A stretch of 30,788 nt of DNA from Colivicinus sp022776215 (GCA_022776215.1 JALFIR010000072.1:1-30788), one strand, 5' to 3'. Shown: positions 7,665 through 16,107, numbered from the stretch's first letter. The notes: generated by a model not told the origin, from the sequence alone. Numbers and translations: made by a program.

Positions 7665-8492
7665 ATGAGTACAGAGTTTTTCAATTTTGAAAGTATAGAG
7701 AATAATCACGAAGATTTTTTCTTACGCTATATTTCTATTTCCAAATTCGAAGAAGACTGGCACCCTTCATTCCACGCTCACCAATTTTCTGAAATATTCT
7801 ACATTATAAAAGGTGAAGGAAAGTTCTATATCGAAAACGAAAAAATCTTTGTCAAAGAAGATGATGTTATCTTTATTAACCCAAATGTTGAGCATACTGA
7901 AAAACCATTAAAAAACAATCCAATGGAATATATTTGTTTCGGTGTAGATGGATTCTCCTTTGTCATGCAAGATGGAACCAAAGGCTATAACACTTATAAT
8001 TATTCACATGATAAAAAATATTTTATAGATTTTGCAAATTTGATATTAAAAGAACTGAACGAAAAAAATTTAGGATATGAAAAAATCTGTTATGGACTGC
8101 TACAAAGTTTCTTAACTTATATCGCTAGAAAAGATAATCTATCGGTAATCAGCGAATCTACTCTACAAGCCTATAAGAAATGTTCTATCGCGAAAAGATA
8201 TATTGATACTAACTATGCTAAAAACATTACACTAGAATCACTAGCTGAAATATCTCATGTCAACAAATTTTACCTAGCTCATTCTTTTACTAAATGTATT
8301 GGTCAATCACCAATCAACTATCTAACAAATAAAAGAATCGAAATGTGTAAAGAGCTATTAAGTTCATCAGATATGTCAGTGACCCAGATAGCTTCTAATG
8401 TTGGCTTTTCTTCACAATCGTATTTCTCACAAACATTTAAAAGTAAAACAGGAATGTCCCCCTTACAATATCGAAAGACATTCCTGAAATAA
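7665..8492 (+). CDS. AraC/XylS-family transcriptional regulator with cupin sensor domain
   Basis: A 275-residue regulator. Residues 1-110 form a cupin-like sugar-sensing barrel (WHPSFHAHQFSEIFYI with the paired His and a Glu, then a second His in NVEHTEK). Residues about 175-275 carry the two helix-turn-helix units of AraC proteins, with the signature IASNVGFSSQSYFSQTFK in the second. It is transcribed divergently from the GH112 operon, so the likely role is ligand-dependent activation of lacto-N-biose uptake and breakdown. No ribosome binding site is visible before ATG 7665. It is convergent with the msmX-type gene, with a shared palindromic terminator between them. Confidence 0.9.
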   Translation: MSTEFFNFESIENNHEDFFLRYISISKFEEDWHPSFHAHQFSEIFYIIKGEGKFYIENEKIFVKEDDVIFINPNVEHTEKPLKNNPMEYICFGVDGFSFVMQDGTKGYNTYNYSHDKKYFIDFANLILKELNEKNLGYEKICYGLLQSFLTYIARKDNLSVISESTLQAYKKCSIAKRYIDTNYAKNITLESLAEISHVNKFYLAHSFTKCIGQSPINYLTNKRIEMCKELLSSSDMSVTQIASNVGFSSQSYFSQTFKSKTGMSPLQYRKTFLK

Positions 8493-8499
8493 ACATTAT

Positions 8500-8523
8500 T
8501 AAAGGCCACATATGTGGCCTTTA
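8500..8523. terminator. Bidirectional terminator, perfect palindrome
   Basis: A perfect 24-bp palindrome with core AAAGGCCACA paired to TGTGGCCTTT. A-rich sequence precedes it and T-rich sequence follows, so it works on both strands. It separates the regulator gene from the 3' end of the malto-oligosaccharide operon. Confidence 0.85.
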
Positions 8524-8528
8524 TTTAA

Positions 8529-9701
8529 TTAGAATTCTAGATTCTTTTCATCTTCCTTAGAGAATAAGTTAGCTACATTGCCTGAGAAACTCAAATGAAT
8601 TTCTTGACCAGCCAATTCAACCTTTCTACCCTCGGTAGGAACAATCGCAATAACATCTCTACCCAAAGCTGTAACATGTAGATGAACAGATGTACCCATA
8701 AGCTCACTTACATCAACCTTAGCCTTAATGCCCTTATCAGCTAAAACCATATGATCTGGTCTTACACCAAGAGTAATATCTTGTTCCTTGACGCCCTTAG
8801 CCTTAAGTCTATCTTGCTTTTCCTTAGACAATTCAAATTCTTGATCATCTACATCCACAAAATAAGAACCATTCTTAATAACTAACTTTGCGTCAAAGTA
8901 GTTCATTTGAGGAGTACCGATAAAGCCAGAAACAAACAAGTTAGCAGGATGATCAAATACTTCTTGAGGAGTACCGATTTGTTGAACAAAACCATCCTTC
9001 ATAACAACAATTCTATCACCCAAAGTCATAGCCTCTACTTGGTCATGAGTTACATAAATGAAAGTAGTATTAATCTTTTGTCTTAACTTAATAATCTCAG
9101 CTCTCATTTGGTTTCTAAGCTTTGCATCCAAGTTTGATAGAGGTTCATCCATCAACAACACCTTAGGATTTCTTACAATAGCTCTACCAATGGCAACTCT
9201 TTGTCTTTGACCACCTGATAGATTCTTTGGCTTACGATCTAAATATTGAGTAATATCTAGAGTCTTTGCAGCCTCTTTTACCTTCTTATCAATTTCATCC
9301 TTTGGATACTTTTTAATAGTTAAAGGGAACGCAATATTATCATAAACAGTTAAATGTGGATAAAGTGCGTAAGATTGGAAAACCATTGAAATATCTCTAT
9401 CCTTTGGCTCAACATCATTACATAACTTACCATCAATATAAAGTTCACCACCAGAAATATCTTCAAGACCCGCAACCATTCTAAGTGTAGTAGACTTACC
9501 ACAGCCTGATGGACCAACAAGAACGATGAATTCATTATCTTTAATATCAATATTGAAATCTTGAACAGCAACTACACCCTCATCAGTAATTTGAAGATTA
9601 GTAGGCTTCTTAGCTACATCCTTCTTCTTACCAAATAATCCCTTTTTATTTTCTTGAAGTGGATAAACCTTCTTAATATTCTTTAGAACAACCTCTGCCA
9701 C
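8529..9701 (-). CDS. msmX: MsmX/UgpC-type ABC sugar importer ATPase
   Basis: Cytosolic ATPase that powers carbohydrate ABC importers. Over 390 residues it shows Walker A GPSGCGKST, the Q-loop MVFQSYALYPH, the LSGGQRQR signature, Walker B VLLMDEPLSNLD and the switch His in THDQ. A C-terminal TOBE/MalK-type regulatory domain follows. Residues about 13-35 hold a Lys-rich insert before the ATPase core. Translation starts at GTG (9699-9701) behind GGGAGGG, and malQ ends two bases upstream. Known: one MsmX-like ATPase often serves several importers in Bacillota. The GH112 locus has no ATPase, so this one probably energises both systems in the window. Confidence 0.9.
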   Translation of the reverse strand: MAEVVLKNIKKVYPLQENKKGLFGKKKDVAKKPTNLQITDEGVVAVQDFNIDIKDNEFIVLVGPSGCGKSTTLRMVAGLEDISGGELYIDGKLCNDVEPKDRDISMVFQSYALYPHLTVYDNIAFPLTIKKYPKDEIDKKVKEAAKTLDITQYLDRKPKNLSGGQRQRVAIGRAIVRNPKVLLMDEPLSNLDAKLRNQMRAEIIKLRQKINTTFIYVTHDQVEAMTLGDRIVVMKDGFVQQIGTPQEVFDHPANLFVSGFIGTPQMNYFDAKLVIKNGSYFVDVDDQEFELSKEKQDRLKAKGVKEQDITLGVRPDHMVLADKGIKAKVDVSELMGTSVHLHVTALGRDVIAIVPTEGRKVELAGQEIHLSFSGNVANLFSKEDEKNLEF

Positions 9702-9703
9702 AA

Positions 9704-11182
9704 TTACGCCCTCCCATATGTATGTGTTAATTCTTTTAGTTTTTCTTTAATTTCATCTGTGAAACAGCCATCACTAGCCATCCATTGCCAGTTTCTACCA
9801 ACTGTACTAGGTGCATTCATTCTCGCATTCTCATCAAGACCTAACAAATCTTGAGCTTGCACAATTGCTGTATCACACACGGTAGCCATAAGCTCTTTTA
9901 TCATTGCCCAATTAAAGTCATCACCTTCTCTATATCTAATATATTCTTTACAGAAAGTCAATGCCTCAGGTGACAATTCCTTAGTCCAACCCATAACAGT
10001 TTGATTATCATGAGTACCTACATAAGCAATTTGATTCTTCTTCAAATTATAAGGAATATTATCGTTGCCATTACTATCACGACTATCAAAACCAAACTCT
10101 AAGACACCCATGCCAGGATAAGTACTATATGCAAGTAAGTCCTTGACATCATCATCCATATAGCCCAAGTCTTCCGCAATAATATTAGAACCAACATGCT
10201 CTCTTATAGCCTTAACCAAAGCCTTACCTGGGCCTCTTACCCACTTACCATCCTTAGCAGTAGTAGCACCATAATCGATAGTATAGTAAGCACTCAAACC
10301 TCTAAAATGATCTATTCTTACATAGTCATAAATACTACATAAGTGTTTTAATCTTTTTATCCACCAAGCATAATCAGTATCTAAATGATGATCCCAATCA
10401 TAAATAGGATTACCCCATAATTGACCATCAGCCGCAAAACCATCAGGTGGACAACCAGCAACCTTCTTAGGAACTAGCTCCTCATCAACCAAGAACAATG
10501 AAGGATCAGAGAACACATCACATGAATCACTAGAAACATATAATGGGCAATCACCAATAATCTTAATTCCCTTAGAATTTGCATACTTTTTTAATTCAAA
10601 CCATTGTTTAGTAAACAAGTATTGAACTACACGCCAGAAATCATATGTATCCTCATATTCCTTCTTTAAAGAAGAAATAGCTTCAGGATCCTTTTCCTTA
10701 TATTCCTTTGGCCAATCAATCAAAGATGCATAATTTAATTTTTCTTTAATAGTTTGAAAGAGTGCATAATCTTCTAACCACTCATTTTCTTTCTCAAACT
10801 TCTCAAAATCCTTAAAATCACCTTTTTCAATAAAACGCTTGCACGCAAGTCTTAAAATTGGATAACGCTTATTATATAAAGCACCATAATTGATGCGGCC
10901 ATTAAATTCCCAATCAACATCAACATAGTCTTCCTTCTTCAATAAGCCCTCTTTTTCCAAATATTCCAAATCAATGAAATAAGGATTACCCGCAAAAGCC
11001 GAAACTGATTGATAAGGAGAATCTCCATAACCAGTTTGAGATAAAGGCAAGATTTGCCAATAAGTTTGATGAGCCTCACTCAAGAAATCAACAAACTTAT
11101 AAGCCTCATCACCGAAACTTCCAATACCATACTTAGATGGTAAAGAAGAAATATGCATTAATACACCTGATTTTCTATCCAT
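9704..11182 (-). CDS. malQ: 4-alpha-glucanotransferase (amylomaltase, GH77)
   Basis: Transfers alpha-1,4-glucan segments between malto-oligosaccharides in the cytosol and releases glucose. The 492 residues match the usual length of bacterial MalQ. The N-terminus GVLMHISSLPSKYGIG is diagnostic. Catalytic positions are visible: nucleophile D291 in RIDHFRG, acid/base E337 in IIAEDLG and the stabilising D392 in GTHDNQT. It lies three bases after the downstream-type permease gene and two bases before msmX, so it is part of the malto-oligosaccharide importer operon. Its presence identifies the cargo of that importer as maltodextrins. Confidence 0.96.
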   Translation of the reverse strand: MDRKSGVLMHISSLPSKYGIGSFGDEAYKFVDFLSEAHQTYWQILPLSQTGYGDSPYQSVSAFAGNPYFIDLEYLEKEGLLKKEDYVDVDWEFNGRINYGALYNKRYPILRLACKRFIEKGDFKDFEKFEKENEWLEDYALFQTIKEKLNYASLIDWPKEYKEKDPEAISSLKKEYEDTYDFWRVVQYLFTKQWFELKKYANSKGIKIIGDCPLYVSSDSCDVFSDPSLFLVDEELVPKKVAGCPPDGFAADGQLWGNPIYDWDHHLDTDYAWWIKRLKHLCSIYDYVRIDHFRGLSAYYTIDYGATTAKDGKWVRGPGKALVKAIREHVGSNIIAEDLGYMDDDVKDLLAYSTYPGMGVLEFGFDSRDSNGNDNIPYNLKKNQIAYVGTHDNQTVMGWTKELSPEALTFCKEYIRYREGDDFNWAMIKELMATVCDTAIVQAQDLLGLDENARMNAPSTVGRNWQWMASDGCFTDEIKEKLKELTHTYGRA

Positions 11183-11185
11183 AAA

Positions 11186-12046
11186 TTATCCCTTAACAGC
11201 ACCAGCTGCAACTCCCTTAATAATATACTTTTGACAGAACAAGTAAATTAGTACAACAGGAAGTAAAGCCAAAATAATTAAAGCCATACTAGCACCCATA
11301 TCTACTTGACCATATGAACCTCTTAAGTATTGGATATGAATTGGAATAGTACGATACTTGTTAATATCAAGTACTAGATAAGGTAACAAGTAGTCATTCC
11401 ATACCCACATAGCTTCCAAAATACCAACAGAAATTAATGATGGTGACAACATTGGAAGCACAACCTTAAAGAAAGTCTTAACAGGAGTACAACCATCCAT
11501 TACAGCAGCCTCTTCAATTTCAAGTGGAATTTGCTTAACAAAACCTGTAAACATGAAGATAGCTAAACCAGCACCAAATCCTAAATAAACAACAGGAATA
11601 GTGAATGGAGTGTTTAGATGCAACATAGTAGCAGTATTTGACAATGTGAACTGTACCATTTGGAAAGGTACGATCATTGAGAAAGTACATAGTGCATATA
11701 CAAACTTCGCAAATCTAGAATTAACTCTAGAAATATACCAAGCTGCCATTGATGTACAAATTAGAATCAACGCAACTGATAATACAGTAATAATTAATGA
11801 ATATTTAACACAGTCCCAGAAACTATAGTTACCACTAGTCATACCAGTAATATAGTTGGCAAAACCAACATAGTTCTCACTTGTTGGTAACTTAAATGTC
11901 TCAAGGGCAATAGCACCCTTTGTCTTAAAAGAGTTCATTAATACGATGACAATAGGCATTACCCAAGCCAAACTAGTTAAAGTTAAAACGATAGTAATAA
12001 CCCAAGCCTTTGCCTTCTCTTTTTTCAATGAAGATTCCTTTTTCAT
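11186..12046 (-). CDS. Malto-oligosaccharide ABC importer permease, MalG type
   Basis: A 286-residue inner-membrane permease with about six spans. The EAA loop reads EEAAVMDGCTPVKTFFK and the C-terminus ends in KGVAAGAVKG, the MalG-type tail. Its ATG shares one base with the stop of the MalF-type gene upstream, so the two are translationally coupled. It pairs with that protein to form the channel fed by the lipoprotein at 13122-14408. Maltodextrin specificity is inferred from the adjoining malQ. Confidence 0.88.
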   Translation of the reverse strand: MKKESSLKKEKAKAWVITIVLTLTSLAWVMPIVIVLMNSFKTKGAIALETFKLPTSENYVGFANYITGMTSGNYSFWDCVKYSLIITVLSVALILICTSMAAWYISRVNSRFAKFVYALCTFSMIVPFQMVQFTLSNTATMLHLNTPFTIPVVYLGFGAGLAIFMFTGFVKQIPLEIEEAAVMDGCTPVKTFFKVVLPMLSPSLISVGILEAMWVWNDYLLPYLVLDINKYRTIPIHIQYLRGSYGQVDMGASMALIILALLPVVLIYLFCQKYIIKGVAAGAVKG

Positions 12047-13002
12047 TATTGTTGAACCTCCTTACTTCTAGTGAATTTTAATTGTAATAAAGAAATAGCT
12101 GCAACCAAGATAAAGAAGATAACAGCCTTAGCTTGTGCTGTACCCTTAGCCCAAGTATTAATCTTACCGAATGAATTAGAAATATTTAGAGCCAACATTT
12201 CAGTCATCTTAATTTGACCAGCAGGAGTAGTAACAACCGGTGCACCACCTGTTAATGCCAAGTTTTGATCGAATAACTTGAATGAATTTGTTAAAGACAA
12301 GAACATACAAATAGAAATAGTAGTCATCATGTTAGGCACAATAACCTTAAACAATGATTGCCACTTATTAGCACCATCAATCTTAGCAGCCTCTAGGATA
12401 TCCTCAGAAACAGATTGGAAACCAGCAATATAAATAATCATCATATAACCGATTTGTTGCCAAGCCATTAGGATTACTAAGCCCCAGAAACCAAACTTAG
12501 CATTGGCTGTTAAGTAAGTGTTATATCTAATCAAAACACCATTGAAAATTAATTGCCAGATATAACTTAGTACGATACCACCAATCAAGTTAGGCATAAA
12601 GAATGTAGCTCTAAAGATATTACTTCCCTTAATCTTTAAAGTTAACAAATAGCCTAAGAAGAACGACAATACATTAATCACAACAACACTTACAACCGCA
12701 TACTTTGCAGTATAAATAAATGCTTGCTTAAATGATGGATCGCCGAAAGCTCTAGCATAGTTAGAAAAACCAACCCACACATCCTTAACCTTATCTAGTG
12801 GAATAAACAAAGCTTCTCTAATGAGTCTAAATTGACAGAAAGACAAGTAAACACCACTGGCAAAAGGCCAAACAAATCCAATCACAAAGCAAACAAAAGT
12901 TGGAATTAAAAAAAGCCAAACCTTACGTTTGATTGGATTGACGATTAGATCGCTACTAAGAGCATTCGGATCTCTTTTCACATACTTCTTTTTCTTTTTC
13001 AT
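12046..13002 (-). CDS. Malto-oligosaccharide ABC importer permease, MalF type
   Basis: A 318-residue permease with a basic N-terminus (MKKKKKYVKRDPN) and about six spans starting near residue 29. The EAA loop reads EAAKIDGANKWQSLFK. Before it lies a periplasmic-side-like loop with TAGQIKMTEMLAL character, as in family members that handle oligosaccharides. The start is preceded by AGAGGGGA. A 119-base gap containing a strong hairpin separates it from the binding-protein gene. Confidence 0.87.
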   Translation of the reverse strand: MKKKKKYVKRDPNALSSDLIVNPIKRKVWLFLIPTFVCFVIGFVWPFASGVYLSFCQFRLIREALFIPLDKVKDVWVGFSNYARAFGDPSFKQAFIYTAKYAVVSVVVINVLSFFLGYLLTLKIKGSNIFRATFFMPNLIGGIVLSYIWQLIFNGVLIRYNTYLTANAKFGFWGLVILMAWQQIGYMMIIYIAGFQSVSEDILEAAKIDGANKWQSLFKVIVPNMMTTISICMFLSLTNSFKLFDQNLALTGGAPVVTTPAGQIKMTEMLALNISNSFGKINTWAKGTAQAKAVIFFILVAAISLLQLKFTRSKEVQQ

Positions 13003-13072
13003 AAGAATCGTCCCCTCTTTTATCCTCTTTTAAATAATCAAAGAAGATTACTTAAAACAAAATAATAGAAGA

Positions 13073-13098
13073 AAGAGGGACAAAGGATTGTCCCCCTT
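13073..13098 (-). terminator. Intercistronic hairpin after the malto-oligosaccharide binding protein
   Basis: An 11-bp stem with one G-U pair joins 13073-13083 and 13088-13098 around a 4-nt loop. On the transcript strand it is followed by TTTCTTC. It probably terminates part of the transcription so that the lipoprotein is made in excess over the permeases. Confidence 0.65.
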
Positions 13099-13121
13099 TT
13101 TTAAAATAAGCTTATTATAGA

Positions 13122-14408
13122 TTATTCAGCTTCTTGAGCTAATAATGTATTCCAGCCGTCAACAAATGCAGTCTTAACTGGTTCCCAGTTTCCATCAACA
13201 GCATATTGTTTTAAAGCACTTACAAGACCAGCACGGAAATCATCAACTGCAGGTGTGTAGTTGAATGCCCAGCTAACGTTGTACTTACCTTCAGCTAATA
13301 ATTCATTAGCTTGAGCGAAGAATACGTTTTCAGGTTCCTTAGCATTCTTGAAAGGAATAGGACCAAATTCTTTAGCCATCATAGTAGTACCTTCATCAGA
13401 AGTTACAACCCACTTCATGAAATCTAAAGTAGCTTTTTGATCAGCTTCGCTAGCTAAGTTACTTACAGCCCAGTGAGCTTCAGTACCAGAACATAATGCA
13501 GCATTTTCTTCGCCTTCATGACCACAGTAAATTGGAATCATTTGAAGATCATCAGCATTCATACCGTAGTTACCAGTTAAAGCAGAATATTCCCAAGAAC
13601 CATTTTGATAGAATACAGCCTTACCTTCACCAAATTCAGCTTCAGCACCATCACCAGCTTCATTATTAGCAACTGGATCAGTAGCAGAATTATTTAGATA
13701 TAAATCCCAAATATTCTTATATTCATCTAAGTAAGTACCCTTGATTTCAGTCTTAGAAGTAATACCTTCATAGTGTAATGGAAGAGTAATTAAGTGACCA
13801 GTGAATCTCCAAGAAGAAGAATCAGCTAAACCAGCATTAGTGAATGCATCGAAACCTAATTCAGCAGCTCTAGCATGAATATCTTCAGCAACAGCCTTCA
13901 AAGTTTCAAAGTTAGTGATTTCAGAAATATCATGACCAGCCTTAGCTAATAAAGCCTTGTTCACGATAATACCGAAACATTCGTAGCAATAACCAATACC
14001 TAATGTCTTACCATCTTTAACTAAATCAAAATCATGAGTAGTCATTTCATTGTAAACATCAGTACCAGCTAAATCCATAGCGTAGTCACCATAAGTAGCA
14101 ACAGCACCATCGTTAGTTAATTGGAACATTGTAAGTTCAGGTGTAGCCTTACCTAATTCATTTTGTAAGCTAACATCATAGTTACCACTAGCAGCAGTAA
14201 CAACCTTTACTTCAACACCAGTTTCTTCAGTATACTTCTTAGCTAATTCTTGCCAAGCCGCATCTGACTCAGGCTTGAAGTTAAGATAGAATACTTTGCC
14301 ACCAGCAGGTGTATCGCCACCTTCTGTAGTACCAGAATCCTTATTACATGCAACTAATGTGAAGCACATTAACACTGCAAGTAATACCGCAAAAAGTTTT
14401 TTCATCAT
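13122..14408 (-). CDS. Lipoprotein malto-oligosaccharide-binding protein
   Basis: A 428-residue extracellular receptor of solute-binding family 1. The signal peptide MMKKLFAVLL...LVAC has Cys21 as the lipid-anchored residue and is followed by a low-complexity Gly/Thr/Glu linker. Mature-domain features include GKAVFYQNGSWE and a C-terminal sugar-binding-type tail. Two adjacent ATG codons are possible starts. AAGGAG lies five bases before the first and eight before the second. It is the first gene of the operon, downstream of a cre-like operator. The maltodextrin ligand is inferred from malQ. Confidence 0.88.
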   Translation of the reverse strand: MMKKLFAVLLAVLMCFTLVACNKDSGTTEGGDTPAGGKVFYLNFKPESDAAWQELAKKYTEETGVEVKVVTAASGNYDVSLQNELGKATPELTMFQLTNDGAVATYGDYAMDLAGTDVYNEMTTHDFDLVKDGKTLGIGYCYECFGIIVNKALLAKAGHDISEITNFETLKAVAEDIHARAAELGFDAFTNAGLADSSSWRFTGHLITLPLHYEGITSKTEIKGTYLDEYKNIWDLYLNNSATDPVANNEAGDGAEAEFGEGKAVFYQNGSWEYSALTGNYGMNADDLQMIPIYCGHEGEENAALCSGTEAHWAVSNLASEADQKATLDFMKWVVTSDEGTTMMAKEFGPIPFKNAKEPENVFFAQANELLAEGKYNVSWAFNYTPAVDDFRAGLVSALKQYAVDGNWEPVKTAFVDGWNTLLAQEAE

Positions 14409-14471
14409 CTTTTCTCCTTTTCATTATCTCGATGGATGAAATTCATCTGAATTAATTCTACCACTATTTAA

Positions 14472-14484
14472 TTAAGCGCTTACA
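14472..14484 (-). promoter_or_regulatory. CcpA cre or LacI-family operator upstream of the malto-oligosaccharide operon
   Basis: TGTAAGCGCTTAA on the minus strand matches the left half and centre of the cre consensus (TGNAANCGNT) and contains the palindrome TAAGCGCTTA. It sits about 65-75 bases before the binding-protein ATG, just downstream of a TATAAA box, a position suited to repression. CcpA control or a MalR-type LacI repressor both fit. Confidence 0.55.
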
Positions 14485-14544
14485 TATTTTTTATAAATTT
14501 GTTAAATTTATAACTTAATTTGATTTCCTTGTTAATAAACAAAA

Positions 14545-14565
14545 GGCTACACGCACTATGTAGCC
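14545..14565 (-). terminator. Terminator of the SDR operon
   Basis: A 7-bp stem pairs GGCTACA (14545-14551) with TGTAGCC (14559-14565). On the minus strand it is followed by TTTTGTTT. It lies directly after the 115-residue gene and upstream of the malto-oligosaccharide promoter. Confidence 0.75.
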
Positions 14566-14571
14566 CAATAC

Positions 14572-14919
14572 TTAAAACGGAAAGAAGTCTCCCATATCAA
14601 AGAATAAATCTGTTGGCAAATCAAGACGATATTTATTCCCAAAATAATTAACAAAATCACTTGATGGTACCTCTTTATTCTTCTTATACTCTTCTTCTAA
14701 ATCTTTCTTCATCTGTTGACGCAAAGCTTCCGCCTCATCAGCGCTTGCATAAACAATACCTACCATTCTTTCATAACAAACATAGATTTCATAATCACCT
14801 ACTTCAGATGAAAATAAACTCGCCTCTATCGTATTATCAAGAACCTCAGATATCTCTAAATATGTATCCTTATAATGTCTTTCTTTGTCTGTAAAATAAT
14901 CAGTCTTATCTTCCCACAT
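14572..14919 (-). CDS. Hypothetical acidic protein
   Basis: A soluble 115-residue protein, acidic overall, that I do not recognise. It has a mixed beta centre (YEIYVCYERMVGIVYAS), then a Lys/Glu-rich helix (MKKDLEEEYKKN) and an aromatic acidic C-terminus (FFDMGDFFPF). No signal peptide or membrane segment is seen. AGGAG precedes its ATG, and only eight bases separate it from the dehydrogenase gene upstream, so it is the last gene of that operon. A terminator follows. Function unknown. Confidence 0.65.
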   Translation of the reverse strand: MWEDKTDYFTDKERHYKDTYLEISEVLDNTIEASLFSSEVGDYEIYVCYERMVGIVYASADEAEALRQQMKKDLEEEYKKNKEVPSSDFVNYFGNKYRLDLPTDLFFDMGDFFPF

Positions 14920-14927
14920 ATTAACTC

Positions 14928-15710
14928 CTAACTATTGTATACTCTATCTACTATAAATAAGAATAACCTTTTTGGTAGTATCTTTGTCAATAAATAAGCA
15001 CACTTATACTCAAAACCAACAGACACTAAAGCCTTAGGATTCTTCTTATTAATAACTTTTTCAATCTCTTTAGCAACCGTCAAAGGACTCTTACCATTTT
15101 GTTCATCATGTTCCATCCTAGCAACCGACTTAGCAAGCTTATCACCATAATTATTATGACTATCTTCCTTAACCCTAGCGCTTGTGAAACCAGTCTTTGT
15201 ATCCCCTGGCATGATAGCTGTAACTTTTATTCCACTATCCTTAAGTTCTAATCTTAAACTCTCAGAAAACAAATTAACAGCTGCCTTACTTGCAGAATAT
15301 GCTGTTTGATAAGGAATAGGCACAATAGATGCAATAGATGAAATATTGACTATATATCCTTTTGTTTCTCTTAAATAAGGAATACAAATTTGACACGTAT
15401 TAAAACTAGCTAAGGTATTCACATCAAACAACATATCAGTCTTATCGTTATCAATATATTCAACAGCACCAGAAATACCCATGCCTGCATTATTAACAAG
15501 CACATCGATTCTTCCTTCTCTTTTATATATTTCTTCAATAACACTCTTAAAAGCTTCTCTATCAGTAACATCACATTGTATACTTACAAAAGTACTTGCA
15601 ACCTTTCTTCTAGACAAACCATAAACAACATAATCTTTATTAACTAAATACTCACAAGTACACTTCCCAATACCAGAACTAGCGCCCGTTACCACAACTA
15701 CTCTTTTCAT
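14928..15710 (-). CDS. Short-chain dehydrogenase/reductase (classical SDR)
   Basis: An NAD(P)-dependent oxidoreductase of 260 residues. The Rossmann motif TGASSGIG (residues 8-15), NNAG near residue 73, the catalytic Ser in NISSIAS and the YSASK catalytic Tyr/Lys are all present. A basic residue pair after strand two (LSRRK) suggests NADP preference. The C-terminus is hydrophobic, ending in a membrane-associating stretch (LTKILPKRLFLFIVDRV), as in SDRs acting on lipid or steroid-like substrates. Its start overlaps the upstream membrane-protein stop by four bases (ATGA). The substrate cannot be told from sequence. Confidence 0.9.
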   Translation of the reverse strand: MKRVVVVTGASSGIGKCTCEYLVNKDYVVYGLSRRKVASTFVSIQCDVTDREAFKSVIEEIYKREGRIDVLVNNAGMGISGAVEYIDNDKTDMLFDVNTLASFNTCQICIPYLRETKGYIVNISSIASIVPIPYQTAYSASKAAVNLFSESLRLELKDSGIKVTAIMPGDTKTGFTSARVKEDSHNNYGDKLAKSVARMEHDEQNGKSPLTVAKEIEKVINKKNPKALVSVGFEYKCAYLLTKILPKRLFLFIVDRVYNS

Positions 15711-16081
15711 TTATCCACCTTCTCAATTATTAAATAATCCTCAAGCACCTTGATTGCCTTTACAATATCACCTGACTTTAAACCACCAACATAATCAAAG
15801 CCAATACCTGGTTCCTCACCACAATAAACCATGGTAAAAGGAAATAACTTAGCACCAACCTCACAAGTCACAAGCTCATAGTCGCCACTTGTAATCTTTC
15901 TTTGCCAGATAGTTACTTCAACCATGCTTCTAAAAGAAATAACAGTCATAATCATAAAGAAAAAGACTAGAAATTTCGATGTAAGATTAAATGTTAAAAA
16001 AGCACAAAAACATCCCACAATACATCTTAGATATTGTTTCCACATTGGTGCTACAAGTTTCAGTAATTCTTTCTCATTCAT
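15707..16081 (-). CDS. Small membrane protein with C-terminal beta domain, unknown function
   Basis: A 124-residue protein. One or two hydrophobic segments cover residues about 18-47, followed by a soluble part (YELVTCEVGAKLFPF, then GLKSGDIVKAIKVLEDYLIIEK) resembling a small beta barrel. It is coupled by a four-base overlap to the dehydrogenase gene, so the two may act together at the membrane. The ATG at 16079-16081 has no Shine-Dalgarno sequence. A TATAAT on the minus strand (16090-16095) lies eight bases before it, so the transcript should start within about two bases of the ATG. Confidence 0.6.
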   Translation of the reverse strand: MNEKELLKLVAPMWKQYLRCIVGCFCAFLTFNLTSKFLVFFFMIMTVISFRSMVEVTIWQRKITSGDYELVTCEVGAKLFPFTMVYCGEEPGIGFDYVGGLKSGDIVKAIKVLEDYLIIEKVDK

Positions 16082-16089
16082 ATTTAATA

Positions 16090-16101
16090 ATTATATATAA
16101 T
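16090..16101. promoter_or_regulatory. Symmetric divergent -10 element for rho and the SDR operon
   Basis: ATTATATATAAT is a perfect 12-bp palindrome that reads TATAAT on both strands. On the plus strand the box ends six bases before the rho ATG, and on the minus strand eight bases before the membrane-protein ATG. Neither gene has a ribosome binding site, so both transcripts are predicted to be leaderless or nearly so. Clear -35 boxes are not seen. Confidence 0.6.
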
Positions 16102-16107
16102 ATAGCC

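Noticed and set aside
15991..16107. Longer Rho start
   Set aside because: The extra 39 residues are hydrophobic, unlike any Rho, and lie inside the divergent gene. ATG 16108 begins the normal N-terminal domain.
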